A stretch of DNA of 64,000 bases, taken from contig NZ_SKCH01000002.1 of the NCBI RefSeq assembly GCF_005434945.1, positions 310,001-374,000 of the forward strand, read 5' to 3'. The DNA is from Prescottella subtropica (lineage in GTDB: Bacteria; Actinomycetota; Actinomycetes; Mycobacteriales; Mycobacteriaceae). Of the stretch, positions 35,839 through 44,424 are shown one piece after another (the first letter of the stretch is position 1; every line of letters begins with the position of its first letter). Below the pieces are notes generated by a model. The model saw only the letters and a program-made list of their open reading frames with translations, had not been told where the DNA came from and did no database searches. Made by a program: the position numbers and the translations under genes.

Positions 35839-36321
35839 TCAGGCGCGGACGTACGTGCGGAACCGGTACCGCAGCCCCGACGCCTCCGAGACGCGCCAGT
35901 CGCCGTCGTCGCGGACCACCCACCCGGCACCGATCTCCGGTGCGTACGCGTCACCGTCGATGGCCGCGTCGATCTCGGTGACGACCAGCCGATCCGCGAA
36001 CGGCAGTGCCGCCGTGTAGATCTGGCTGCCGCCCATCACCCAGGCGGTGTCGCCGGCGAGTTCGAGGGCATGTTCGACACCGTGGGCGGTCTCGGCGCCG
36101 TCCACCGACCACTCGGCCTGACGGGTGACCACGATGTTGCGGCGTCCGGGCAGCGGCCGGAACTTCGGCGGCAGCGAGTCCCACGTCCGCCGGCCCATCA
36201 CCACCGGACTCCCGGCGGTCGTGTTCCGGAAATGCGCCATGTCCTCGGGGATCCGCCACGGGATCGTGTTGTCCTGACCGATCACCCCGGCGAGGGTCTG
36301 CGCCCAGATCAGGCCGACCAT
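35839..36321 (-). CDS. folA: Dihydrofolate reductase
   Basis: 160 residues, ATG overlapping the thyA stop by one base. It has the NADPH/DHF fold landmarks LIWAQTLAGVIG at the start, IPWRIPEDMAHFR with catalytic Asp, GRRTWDSLP and VMGGSQIYTAAL. It reduces dihydrofolate to tetrahydrofolate. It is cotranscribed with thyA, which produces the dihydrofolate it recycles. Confidence 0.95.
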   Translation of the reverse strand: MVGLIWAQTLAGVIGQDNTIPWRIPEDMAHFRNTTAGSPVVMGRRTWDSLPPKFRPLPGRRNIVVTRQAEWSVDGAETAHGVEHALELAGDTAWVMGGSQIYTAALPFADRLVVTEIDAAIDGDAYAPEIGAGWVVRDDGDWRVSEASGLRYRFRTYVRA

Positions 36322-37115
36322 CAGACGGCCACCGGCGCCTTGATCGCCGGATGGTGCCGGTAGCCGACGATCTCGACGTCCTCGAACGTGTAGTCGAAGA
36401 TCGAGTCACGCTTGCGCAACTGCAACGTCGGGTAGGGATACGGCTCGCGGGACAACTGCTCGGTGACCTGCTCGACGTGGTTGTCGTAGATGTGGCAGTC
36501 GCCGCCCGTCCACACGAAATCGCCCACCTCGAGACCCGTCTGCTGCGCCACCATGTGCGTGAGCAGCGCGTAGCTGGCGATGTTGAACGGCACCCCCAGG
36601 AACAGGTCCGCGGACCGCTGGTACAACTGGCACGACAGCTTGCCGTCGGCCACGTAGAACTGGAAGAACGCGTGGCACGGCTGCAACGCCATCGCGTCGA
36701 GATCGGCGACGTTCCACGCCGACACGATGATCCGACGCGAATCCGGATTCGACTTCAGCGTCTCGATCACCTGGCTGATCTGGTCGATGTGCGCACCCGA
36801 CGGCGTCGGCCACGACCGCCACTGCACCCCGTACACCGGGCCCAGTTCACCGTCCGCGTCCGCCCACTCGTCCCAGATCGTGACGCCCCGGTCCTGCAGC
36901 CAGCGCACGTTCGACTCGCCGCGCAGGAACCACAGCAACTCGTAGACGATCGACTTCAGGTGCACCTTCTTGGTGGTGACCAGCGGGAAACCCTCGGACA
37001 GGTCGAAGCGCATCTGATGCCCGAAGACACTGCGTGTACCCGTTCCCGTACGGTCCGCCTTCGGCGTCCCGGAGTCCATGACGAGGCGGAGCAGATCTTC
37101 GTAGGGGGAATGCAC
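36321..37115 (-). CDS. thyA: Thymidylate synthase
   Basis: 264 residues, the standard short ThyA. RTGTGT loop near the N terminus, LRGESN and catalytic Cys in [29 protein letters not shown] and HIYDNHVEQ. It methylates dUMP to dTMP with methylene-tetrahydrofolate. A near-copy of repeat family B lies 29 bp upstream, in the divergent gap shared with cobF. Confidence 0.95.
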   Translation of the reverse strand: MHSPYEDLLRLVMDSGTPKADRTGTGTRSVFGHQMRFDLSEGFPLVTTKKVHLKSIVYELLWFLRGESNVRWLQDRGVTIWDEWADADGELGPVYGVQWRSWPTPSGAHIDQISQVIETLKSNPDSRRIIVSAWNVADLDAMALQPCHAFFQFYVADGKLSCQLYQRSADLFLGVPFNIASYALLTHMVAQQTGLEVGDFVWTGGDCHIYDNHVEQVTEQLSREPYPYPTLQLRKRDSIFDYTFEDVEIVGYRHHPAIKAPVAV

Positions 37116-37143
37116 CGAGCCAGTCTAGGCGGCTGCGCCACCC

Positions 37144-37183
37144 GTGCGCCTTTCTGGTAGCCGGGACTACCAAAAAGGCGCAC
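37144..37183. repeat. Near-copy of palindromic repeat family B
   Basis: GTGCGCCTTTCTGGTAG pairs with CTACCAAAAAGGCGCAC (one mismatch) around CCGGGA. It shares the GTGCGCCTTT and CCAAAAAGGCGCAC arms with 32833-32876. Here it is between divergent starts of thyA and cobF, so it is not a terminator for either. Confidence 0.85.
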
Positions 37184-37202
37184 AGCAGATAGCCTGCGGC
37201 AC

Positions 37203-37943
37203 ATGCGTGAGCTTCTCGTGATCGGCATCGGTGCCGGCGACCCCGACCAGGTGACCGTTCAGGCCGTGAAGGCCATGAACCGGGCGGATGTGTTCTTCGT
37301 CATCGGCAAGGGCGACGAGAAGCAGGAGCTCGTCGATCTGCGGACCACGATCCTCACCGAGCACATGGATCGCGACTACCGGATCGTCGACATCGTCGAC
37401 CCGCCGCGGGACCGCACCCCCGACAACTACGGCTCCGTCGTCGACGACTGGCACGACCGCCGCGCGGAGATCTTCGAGGCGAAGTTCGCCGCGGAGGACG
37501 GGGTCGGCGCGATCCTGGTGTGGGGGGATCCGTCGCTGTACGACAGCACACTGCGGATCGTCGAACGGGTCCTGGCCCGCGGCAACGAGACGTTCGACTA
37601 CACCGTGATCCCCGGTGTCACCAGCATCCAGTCGCTCGCCGCGCAGCACCGGATCGTGCTCAACCGGATCGGCGAGCCCGTCCACGTCACCACCGGGCGC
37701 AAGCTGCGCGACGGCCTGCCCGACGGTGTCGGCACCGCGGTCGTCATGCTCGACGCCGAATGCAGTTTCACCCACGTGCCGGGGGAGGACGTCGAGGTCT
37801 GGTGGGGTGCCTACCTGGGGCTGCCCGACGAGGTGCTGATCGCCGGCAAGCTGCGCGAGGTGGAGGACGAGATCGTCCGGGTCCGCGCCGAGTTGCGGGA
37901 GCGCAAGGGCTGGATCATGGACATCTATCTGATCAGGCGCTGA
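37203..37943 (+). CDS. cobF: Precorrin-6A synthase (deacetylating)
   Basis: 246 residues. The tetrapyrrole methylase fold starts MRELLVIGIGAGDPDQVTVQAVKAM, with GDPSLYDSTLRIV and VIPGVTSIQ. CobF-specific blocks include GRKLRDGLP and the tail GWIMDIYLIRR. It methylates precorrin-5 at C1 and removes acetate in aerobic cobalamin synthesis. No other cob gene or cobalamin riboswitch is seen nearby. The last 11 bp overlap the end of the convergent GtrA-like gene. Confidence 0.92.
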   Translation: MRELLVIGIGAGDPDQVTVQAVKAMNRADVFFVIGKGDEKQELVDLRTTILTEHMDRDYRIVDIVDPPRDRTPDNYGSVVDDWHDRRAEIFEAKFAAEDGVGAILVWGDPSLYDSTLRIVERVLARGNETFDYTVIPGVTSIQSLAAQHRIVLNRIGEPVHVTTGRKLRDGLPDGVGTAVVMLDAECSFTHVPGEDVEVWWGAYLGLPDEVLIAGKLREVEDEIVRVRAELRERKGWIMDIYLIRR

Positions 37944-38367
37944 CGGGTTCGTGCCGGCCGAACACCCAGCCGCGGAGCACGAGGAACCGTAGTCCGCCGA
38001 CGACCGCGCTGACCGCGATCACCAGGCCGATCGAGAGGAGATCGGACGCGTCGGGAAAGAAGAAACTCAGCAGCGCCAACACGCACGACGACGCGACCAG
38101 GCCGAGGAGGGCCAGCGCACCGCCCTCCCACTGCGCAGTGAACCACGGCACCCGGGCGGCGGCCCGGAAGGTGCGTCGCCGGTGCAGTTCGTTGGCGAGC
38201 ACCGTGCTGGTCGCGACCCCGACCGCATTCGCCAGGAACGTCCCGTACGTGTCGAGGACGACGAAGGTGAGCGCGTACACCGCGTTGCTCGATCCGCCGA
38301 CGAGGGCGAACCGGGTGAGCTGGGCGGTCCATCCGTCGCCGCCCAGGCGCAGGTCGAGCATCGACAT
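37933..38367 (-). CDS. GtrA-like four-helix membrane protein
   Basis: 144 residues from ATG at 38367 with GGGAGA close by; an ATG two codons on is an alternative. Four membrane helices: FALVGGSSNAVYALTFVVL, FLANAVGVATSTVLAN, ALALLGLVASSCVLALLSFF and LLSIGLVIAVSAVVGGLRFL. The RFALVGGSSN start and NELHRRRTF after helix two are typical GtrA (PF04138). These proteins flip lipid-linked sugars or assist wall polysaccharide assembly. A perfect palindrome lies 25 bp upstream. Confidence 0.82.
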   Translation of the reverse strand: MSMLDLRLGGDGWTAQLTRFALVGGSSNAVYALTFVVLDTYGTFLANAVGVATSTVLANELHRRRTFRAAARVPWFTAQWEGGALALLGLVASSCVLALLSFFFPDASDLLSIGLVIAVSAVVGGLRFLVLRGWVFGRHEPVSA

Positions 38368-38391
38368 CGGGTCTCCCACAGCCTGGCATTT

Positions 38392-38408
38392 CGTTGCAAG
38401 TTGCAACG
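38392..38408. promoter_or_regulatory. Operator-like palindrome upstream of the GtrA-like gene
   Basis: CGTTGCAA, one G, TTGCAACG: a perfect 8-1-8 dyad that also contains two direct TTGCAA copies. It is 25 bp before the start codon, an ideal repressor position. The cognate regulator is not identified. Confidence 0.55.
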
Positions 38409-38441
38409 GTAGCCCATGCTGTCCGCATCGACGACATCCGG

Positions 38442-39989
38442 TCAGGGGAGCGGGTCCGCCACCTCGACCTCGGCCGGTGCCCCGTCGTAGCCCCGGTAGC
38501 CGGACCATGCGAGACGCCGGTCCCGGCCCGGATCCCGCTCGACCCGGGTCGGCACGTCGAAGATCAGGGTACGGCGCGCATCGGCGTCGTACCGCGGCCA
38601 CCACGGCGTCGGCGCCCCGTCGCGCGCGAACGCGAGCCAGTTCTCCTGCACCCGGTCGGTGACCGCGCGCAGTCCGCGGTGACCACCGGGAGCGGTGAGC
38701 AGGCGTCCGGCGATCGACTCGCCGTACCCGAACACCGCGAACATCTCGAGGCCGTGGGTGGCGCCGAGACCGGCCCAGTGCAGCAGACGTGGTGCGAAAT
38801 CGAACCGGTAGCCGTAGGTGGGGGCGACGGCCGAGTGCGCGTCGGCGATGTCGACGGACGGCTTCCAGAACGTCACGTCCCCGCCGAGGGCGATCGCGGC
38901 CCGCGCCGCCGGATACCCCGGATAGGCGGCGACGACACGGTCGCGGGCGTCCGGGTCGGTGTGCGCGAACATCGCGTCGATACGGCCGGCGTCGGTGGGC
39001 AGTCCGTCGAGGAACCGCGGAAACAGGGTTCCCTCACGGGCATTCGTGCCGATGATCAGCGGGACGCGGTGGGCGCGTCCGGTCGCGAAGGCGACCTCCG
39101 GCGACTCGGGCACGACGTCACCGTCCACGACGGGACCGAACAGGTGCAGGCCCGGCGTGTCCGCCAGGATGCGGGCGCTCACCCGGCTGCCGGCCTTCCC
39201 GAGCCGAGTCGGGGTCGCGGACCCGAGCGCGTCGACGGCCGACGCCGGATCGGTCGCGCCGAGTCGCTCGACGACCTCCCGCGCCCAGCTGCGGGCCCGG
39301 TCGGCGTCGTTGACGAGTACCGGGGCCGGGCTCTCGGCGATCGCCCGCGCGAACAGCCCGCTCGCGGCCGGCACCGCCATCAGTGTGGTGACCGACGTGC
39401 CGCCCGCGGATTCCCCGAACAGGGTGACGTTGCCGGGGTCGCCGCCGAACGCGGCGATGTTGCGGCGCACCCACTCGAGTGCGGCGATCTGGTCGCGCAG
39501 GCCGAGATTGGAGTCGAACGGTCGCTCGGGCGTGGAGAACGCGGTGAAGTCGAGGAATCCGAGCGCGCCGAGCCGATAGTTCGCCGACACGAAGATCACG
39601 TCGCCGCGGCGGACCAGCCGGTCCCCGCGGTAGAGCCCGAGGGCGGTGGTGCCCATGGTGTAGGCGCCGCCGTGCAGGAACACCAGCACCGGGCGCGGTG
39701 CGGTACTGGGTTCGGCCGGCGCGAGCACGTTGAGGGTGAGGCAGTCCTCCGACATCGGCTGGGCTCGGCCCGGCCGCAGCGTCGTCCCGGTGCGGTGCTG
39801 CGGGGCGGCGGCCCCGAACACGCCGGCGTCGCGTACCCCCGTCCACGGGGTCACCGGCTGCGACGCCCGCAGCCGCAGCGGTCCGACCGGCGGTGCCGCA
39901 TAGGGAATTCCGCGCCAGGTCAGCAGATCACCGAGGCGGCGGCCGCGAACGGTGCCGTCGGCGCAGGTCACGTCCAGGCGTGCATCCAT
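38442..39989 (-). CDS. Type-B carboxylesterase
   Basis: 515 residues. Carboxylesterase/lipase block: RGIPYAAPPVGPLRLR near the N terminus, SEDCLTLNVLAP, oxyanion HGGAY, and nucleophile Ser in FGESAGG. The catalytic His is in the last quarter (THGLEMFAVFG). There is no signal peptide, so it is cytosolic. It cleaves carboxylic esters, for example of xenobiotics. It is 4 bp downstream of the flavin disulfide reductase gene on the same strand, which suggests cotranscription. Confidence 0.9.
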   Translation of the reverse strand: MDARLDVTCADGTVRGRRLGDLLTWRGIPYAAPPVGPLRLRASQPVTPWTGVRDAGVFGAAAPQHRTGTTLRPGRAQPMSEDCLTLNVLAPAEPSTAPRPVLVFLHGGAYTMGTTALGLYRGDRLVRRGDVIFVSANYRLGALGFLDFTAFSTPERPFDSNLGLRDQIAALEWVRRNIAAFGGDPGNVTLFGESAGGTSVTTLMAVPAASGLFARAIAESPAPVLVNDADRARSWAREVVERLGATDPASAVDALGSATPTRLGKAGSRVSARILADTPGLHLFGPVVDGDVVPESPEVAFATGRAHRVPLIIGTNAREGTLFPRFLDGLPTDAGRIDAMFAHTDPDARDRVVAAYPGYPAARAAIALGGDVTFWKPSVDIADAHSAVAPTYGYRFDFAPRLLHWAGLGATHGLEMFAVFGYGESIAGRLLTAPGGHRGLRAVTDRVQENWLAFARDGAPTPWWPRYDADARRTLIFDVPTRVERDPGRDRRLAWSGYRGYDGAPAEVEVADPLP

Positions 39990-39993
39990 GCGG

Positions 39994-41442
39994 TCACTGT
40001 ACGGCCTGTCGACGCTGCTGCTCGAGCAATCGCAGCCACACCTCGCTCACCGTCGGATACGACGGGACCGCGTGCCACAGTCGGTCGAGCGGCACCCGGC
40101 CCACGAGCGCGACCGTCGCGGCGTGCACCAGTTCGGCGACCTCCGAGCCGGCGAACGTGGCCCCGACGATCGTGTCGGTGGTGCGGTCGACCACCAGCGA
40201 TGCGCGTCCTGTGTAGTCGTCGCGGGACAGGGCCGCCCCGGCGACGTCGATGTCCACCGTGACCGTTTCGACATCGGAACCGGCTGCACGGGCAGCGCTT
40301 TCGGTGTATCCGACGGATGCGACCTGCGGGTCCGTGAACACCACCTGCGGGACCGCGTCGTGGTCGGCGGACGCGACGAACCGCGGCCCGTCGAGGGGTC
40401 GGCCCTCGGCGCGCGCGGCGATCACGTCCCCGCACACCCGCGCCTGATACTTGCCCATGTGGGTGAGCGGTGCCCGGCCGGTGACGTCCCCGACCGCGTA
40501 CAGCCAGTCGCCGTCCACCCCGGCCGCGGTCAGATGATCGTCGACGGTCACGTACCCGTCACCGAGACCGGCCGCACCGAGTCCGAGTCCGGTCGTGGCC
40601 GGGACGCGCCCGGCGGCGACGAGGACCTCGTCGACCGTCAGCGTCGACTCGTCGGACAGGGTGAGCGTGACCGGTCCGCCGTGGATGCACCCGACACCGG
40701 TGTCCGACGCGTCCGGCCGGGCCACCGCGGTCACCGACGTCCCGAAACGCACGTGCACGCCGTGCTTGCCGAGTGTCTCGGCGACCAGGGTTCCGGCGAA
40801 CGGTTCGGTACGGGTGAGCAGCGCCGGCCCGCGCACCAGCAGGGTCACCTCGTCGGCGCCGAGTTCGTGCAACCACGTCGCGGCCTCGCACGCGACGACG
40901 CCGCCCCCGACGACCGCGAGTCGCCGCGGCACCTCCCGCACCGCGGTCGCATCCCGCGACGTCCACGGCAGCGCGCCGCGCAGACCCGGAACGTCCGGGA
41001 CGTTCGTGGTGGTGCCGGTCGCGAGGACCACCGCATGCCGAGCCTGCAGGACCCTGCCGTCGACGGTGACCTCCCGGATCCCGGTGAGCTGCGCGTGCCC
41101 GCGGACCACGTCGATGCCCGTCGCGTCCGCCCACAGCACCTGCGACGAGTCGTCGCGGCCGTGCGTGAACGCGTCGCGTCGCGCGAGGACCGCCGCCGCG
41201 TCGAGCCCGTACGCGCCCACTTTCTCCCCGACGCCCGGCATGTGCCGGGCCGTCGCGAGCACCTCGGCGGGGCGGAGCAGTGCCTTCGACGGCATGCACG
41301 CCCAGTAGGAGCATTCGCCGCCCACCAGTTCGTGCTCGATCAGAGCCGCCGTGCGGTCGCTGCCGGCGATCGCGTAGGCCGCCGCGTTCTCCCCGGCCGG
41401 CCCGCCTCCGATCACGATGACATCGAACTCCTCGACAGTCAT
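39994..41442 (-). CDS. FAD/NAD(P)-dependent disulfide oxidoreductase (MerA/Lpd-like)
   Basis: 482 residues from ATG at 41442. FAD loop GGGPAGENAA; redox-active pair C44 and C49 in GGECSYWACMPSK; NAD(P) loop VVGGGVVACEAATWL; second FAD site LYAVGDVTG; C-terminal HAVPSYPTVSE giving the His/Glu dyad. The spacing C-x4-C matches dihydrolipoamide dehydrogenase and mercuric reductase, but the WAC variant marks a separate actinobacterial group. No N-terminal metal-binding domain. Divergent from a CmtR-type metal sensor, which hints at a metal or thiol-stress role. Confidence 0.87.
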   Translation of the reverse strand: MTVEEFDVIVIGGGPAGENAAAYAIAGSDRTAALIEHELVGGECSYWACMPSKALLRPAEVLATARHMPGVGEKVGAYGLDAAAVLARRDAFTHGRDDSSQVLWADATGIDVVRGHAQLTGIREVTVDGRVLQARHAVVLATGTTTNVPDVPGLRGALPWTSRDATAVREVPRRLAVVGGGVVACEAATWLHELGADEVTLLVRGPALLTRTEPFAGTLVAETLGKHGVHVRFGTSVTAVARPDASDTGVGCIHGGPVTLTLSDESTLTVDEVLVAAGRVPATTGLGLGAAGLGDGYVTVDDHLTAAGVDGDWLYAVGDVTGRAPLTHMGKYQARVCGDVIAARAEGRPLDGPRFVASADHDAVPQVVFTDPQVASVGYTESAARAAGSDVETVTVDIDVAGAALSRDDYTGRASLVVDRTTDTIVGATFAGSEVAELVHAATVALVGRVPLDRLWHAVPSYPTVSEVWLRLLEQQRRQAVQ

Positions 41443-41503
41443 GTGTCCACGGTAGGCCGGGCCGGACCGGACGGCACCGCAAAAACAGTTCACGGCTTTA
41501 TGA

Positions 41504-41521
41504 ATACAGAATTGAATGTAT
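41504..41521. promoter_or_regulatory. Candidate CmtR/ArsR operator
   Basis: ATACA and TGTAT are separated by eight bases in an AT-rich patch of the 89-bp gap between the divergent reductase and sensor genes. Imperfect AT-rich dyads are usual ArsR-family sites. It lies 10 bp before the sensor start, so it would block its own promoter and perhaps the reductase promoter. Confidence 0.55.
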
Positions 41522-41531
41522 CGTCGGGTGT

Positions 41532-41864
41532 ATGGACACGTCACCGATGTCGACCGACGCCCTCGCCCGGTTCGGGCACGCCCTGTCGGACACGACGCGC
41601 ACCCGCATCCTGCTGGCCCTGCGGCACACCCCCGGATATCCGTCGGAACTGGCGGACGGGATGGGGGTGTCCCGGCAGATACTGTCGAACCACCTGGCCT
41701 GCCTGCGCGGATGCGGACTGGTGGTCGCGACACCGGAGGGGCGGCGCACCCGCTACGAACTCGCGGACCCCCGTATCGGGCACGCGTTGGACGACCTGAT
41801 CGGGCTGGTCCTGGCCGTCGACCCGTCGTGCTGCCCGACCGCCGACACCGACCACTGCTGCTGA
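41532..41864 (+). CDS. cmtR: CmtR-type ArsR/SmtB metal-sensing repressor
   Basis: 110 residues. The winged helix contains LSNHLACLRGCGLVVAT, with C57 and C61 exactly as in M. tuberculosis CmtR, whose Cd/Pb site uses C57, C61 and C102. The C terminus has C100, C101, C109 and C110 (DPSCC and DHCC), more than CmtR has. It should release DNA on binding Cd(II), Pb(II) or a similar thiophilic metal. A dyad lies just upstream. It is divergent from the disulfide reductase and followed by the DUF3703 gene. Confidence 0.87.
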   Translation: MDTSPMSTDALARFGHALSDTTRTRILLALRHTPGYPSELADGMGVSRQILSNHLACLRGCGLVVATPEGRRTRYELADPRIGHALDDLIGLVLAVDPSCCPTADTDHCC

Positions 41865-41881
41865 CCGGAAGGAGTTCGACG

Positions 41882-42223
41882 ATGCCCCGGATCACGACCG
41901 CGGCCCGCACCGTCTACCGCGACGAGATGACGGCCGCGCGAACGGCCGCCACCGCGGAGGCGCGGTGGCGGCACCTCGAGCGCGCGCACATCGCGTCGCA
42001 GCCCAGCCCGTGGCTGCACACCTGCAACCACGCGGCCATGCTCGCGCTCGCACTGCGGCAACACGACCGACGGGAGGCGCTCGGTCAGGTCGTGCGGATC
42101 GTCGTCGCCGCCCCGGGCTCCCTCACCGGACGCTACCCCGACGGCAACACCGGCCGCGCCGCGGCGGGACTCACGACGCCGATGCCGATCCCCGACGATC
42201 TGGCGTCCGCCCTGTCGCGGTAG
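41882..42223 (+). CDS. DUF3703 family protein
   Basis: 113 residues, ATG with GGAAGGAG seven bases upstream, 17 bp after cmtR. Helical; the block RWRHLERAHIASQPSPWLHTCNHAAMLALALR and GSLTGRYPDGNTGRA match DUF3703, often found in heavy-metal resistance clusters. His-rich positions (H in ERAH, WLH, CNH) could bind metal. Cotranscription with cmtR suggests metal-induced expression. No biochemical role is established. Confidence 0.8.
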   Translation: MPRITTAARTVYRDEMTAARTAATAEARWRHLERAHIASQPSPWLHTCNHAAMLALALRQHDRREALGQVVRIVVAAPGSLTGRYPDGNTGRAAAGLTTPMPIPDDLASALSR

Positions 42224-42230
42224 ACGCCGG

Positions 42231-43502
42231 TCACCACGGGCGCGCGGTCAGTCCCCGGGCCGCCAACCGGTCCACCGCCAGATCGCGCAGCGCGGCACCG
42301 CTGCCGAACGCCTCGAGGTCCAGGGCGACCAGCGACAGCGTGTACGTACCGCCGCACCGGCACAGGTAGGCGGACAGTCGGGTGGTGGTCCGGGCCGGCC
42401 GCTGCGGGGACAGTCCCGGATGCACCGCCCGGGTCGCGACACCGGTCGTCCGGTACGGGCCGAGCGTCGCGAGGGAATCGGGAAGACGGCCGACGTTGGA
42501 GCACAGTGCATCCCGCTCCCCGGCGCCCGACGTCAACCGGTGTGCGAGCCGATCCGGCAGCAGGTGCACGGTCTCCTCCGGGAAACCCGACGGTGCCCCC
42601 ATCGGGGTGCGCGTAAACGCCTCCCGGCACGACCGCCGGATCTCGGTGAGCGAATCATTCGGGGTCACAACGACATCCGTCATCACGACGGCATTGCTCG
42701 TGCCGGCGGAATCGCGGGCGTCGACCGGCACGCTGACGTGCAGTGGCATCGGAACCCCGGCCGCGTCGGCGATCCCGGTGACCACCGACAGGAACAGCCC
42801 GTTCGGTGTGCCGCCGTCGGCGCCGGCGACCGTGTCCCACACCGCTGCATCGACGTCGACGATCGCGGTGGCCGTCCCGGTGACGGTGCGGGCCGGACCC
42901 GCGGGAGACGCCGCCGCAGCGAAGGCCCGCAACTCCCGGCGGCGTCGCGCACTCGGCAGCAGGGCCAGCGACGCTAGTGCCCCACCGAACACCACCCGGC
43001 GGAGGATCCGTGCCGCGTCCGCGACGTCCGACGTCCGTGGGGGAGTGGGCGCAGGCTCCCGACCGGTCAGCGCGGCGTCCACGGCCGCCACGAGGCCGCG
43101 GGCGTCCGCGACGACATGCGAACACACCAGCGAGATCACGGTGCCGCCACCCCGGACCGGTGCCGCGGCCAGCACCCAACCGGGGCCGCGCCCGGGATCG
43201 ACGTCGACACCGGTCTGCGTGTCCGCCCAGGCCACGACGTCGTCGACCGGTTCCGTGTCGTAGCGCAACGGCAGGGTGTCGGTGCTCGGCTCCCACCGGG
43301 GCCGGGCGCCCGGCACCCGCGACCGCACGACCCGCCGCCCCAGCGCGCCGCCGGCCAGGACGTCGTGCACGGAGGCCAGGAGTGGCGCCGCGTCGGTGTC
43401 CAGGGCGTCGGCGGTCCGCCACAGGCCCTGCATCACGATCGGCAGGCCGTACCCGCGATGCCGGCGCAGGAAGATCTCGTCCACCACGGTCAACCGGTCC
43501 AT
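42231..43502 (-). CDS. Condensation/WS-DGAT-like acyltransferase, uncharacterised
   Basis: 423 residues. The motif SHVVADARG around residue 130 fits the HxxxD catalytic pattern of the CoA-dependent acyltransferase / condensation superfamily. The later PVDARDSAGTSNAVVM resembles the second structural motif of wax-ester synthases. It starts MDRLTVVDEIFLRRHRG, as in WS/DGAT relatives. It may acylate a lipid or alcohol. It converges on the DUF3703 gene with a 7-bp gap and is 11 bp after the crotonase gene on the same strand. Substrates unknown. Confidence 0.65.
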   Translation of the reverse strand: MDRLTVVDEIFLRRHRGYGLPIVMQGLWRTADALDTDAAPLLASVHDVLAGGALGRRVVRSRVPGARPRWEPSTDTLPLRYDTEPVDDVVAWADTQTGVDVDPGRGPGWVLAAAPVRGGGTVISLVCSHVVADARGLVAAVDAALTGREPAPTPPRTSDVADAARILRRVVFGGALASLALLPSARRRRELRAFAAAASPAGPARTVTGTATAIVDVDAAVWDTVAGADGGTPNGLFLSVVTGIADAAGVPMPLHVSVPVDARDSAGTSNAVVMTDVVVTPNDSLTEIRRSCREAFTRTPMGAPSGFPEETVHLLPDRLAHRLTSGAGERDALCSNVGRLPDSLATLGPYRTTGVATRAVHPGLSPQRPARTTTRLSAYLCRCGGTYTLSLVALDLEAFGSGAALRDLAVDRLAARGLTARPW

Positions 43503-43513
43503 ACCGGACGACG

Positions 43514-44287
43514 CTACCGTCGATCGTCGTCGAACCCGCCGTGCCGGCCCTCCCCGGCGGTGAACCGGGACGCGCCGGTCAGCGCGTCGACGGTGACCGC
43601 GACCATGCCGTGCCGGAACTCGGACGCCAGCGCTTCCGCCTCGTCGAGTCCGTCCTGTTCGAGCAGCGACATCCGGTCCTCCCGTAGGCACACCTGCGGG
43701 AACGCGGCGAGCCCGGCGGCCAGTTCCTCGGCGGCGGTGCGGGACTCGCCCGGTGGCACCACCCGGTTGACCAGCCCCATCGCGAGGGCCTCGTCCGCGT
43801 CCACCGGGCGTCCGGTGAGGACCATGTCCATGGCCCGCCCGTGGCCGACGATCCGGGGCAGCCGGACCGTCCCGCCGTCGATCAACGGCACCCCCCAGCG
43901 GCGGCAGAACACGCCGAAGACGCTGTCGGACTCCGCGATCCGCAGATCCGCCCACAGCGCCAACTCGAGTCCGCCGGCCACCGCATACCCGGCGACCGCC
44001 GCGATCACCGGTTTCGACAACTGCATCCGGGTCGGCCCCATCGGGCCGTCGCCGTCCGGTGTCACCCGATTGGATCGGTCGGTGCCGAGCGCGTTGAGGT
44101 CGGCACCCGCGCAGAACGTGCCGCCCTCACCCCACAGCACCGCGACCGCGGCGCCCTCGTCGGCCTCGAACTCGCGGAACGCGTCCGCGAGCGCCGCGGC
44201 GGTCGGTCCGTCGACAGCATTGCGCACCTCGGGCCGGGACAACACGATCGTGGTCACGGGCCCGGAACGTTCGCTGCGCACCGGCAT
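43514..44287 (-). CDS. Enoyl-CoA hydratase/isomerase family protein
   Basis: 257 residues from ATG at 44287 (MPVRSERS). Crotonase fold with SRPEVRNAVDGP, GGTFCAGADLNAL and AGYAVAGGLELALWADL. The first catalytic Glu is present (GGLELA); the usual second Glu is not, as the equivalent region reads CRRWGVPLIDGG. This pattern occurs in hydratase-like members of many actinobacteria with uncertain reaction. Probably cotranscribed with the acyltransferase-like gene 11 bp downstream. Confidence 0.82.
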   Translation of the reverse strand: MPVRSERSGPVTTIVLSRPEVRNAVDGPTAAALADAFREFEADEGAAVAVLWGEGGTFCAGADLNALGTDRSNRVTPDGDGPMGPTRMQLSKPVIAAVAGYAVAGGLELALWADLRIAESDSVFGVFCRRWGVPLIDGGTVRLPRIVGHGRAMDMVLTGRPVDADEALAMGLVNRVVPPGESRTAAEELAAGLAAFPQVCLREDRMSLLEQDGLDEAEALASEFRHGMVAVTVDALTGASRFTAGEGRHGGFDDDRR

Positions 44288-44424
44288 GGTTCGACGGTAC
44301 CCGCGAACCGGCGCGCAGGAACCGGGATTCACGCGTCGACCACGCGTGACCGGGAGCAACCGGACAGTCGTGGTACGAGCGCATACTGGGAGAAGTGGCG
44401 TCGTGAAGAGTACGGAGCACGGTC

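Noticed and set aside
37116-37202. Cobalamin riboswitch before cobF
   Set aside because: The gap is only 87 bp and is mostly the palindromic repeat; no B12-box-like sequence is seen.
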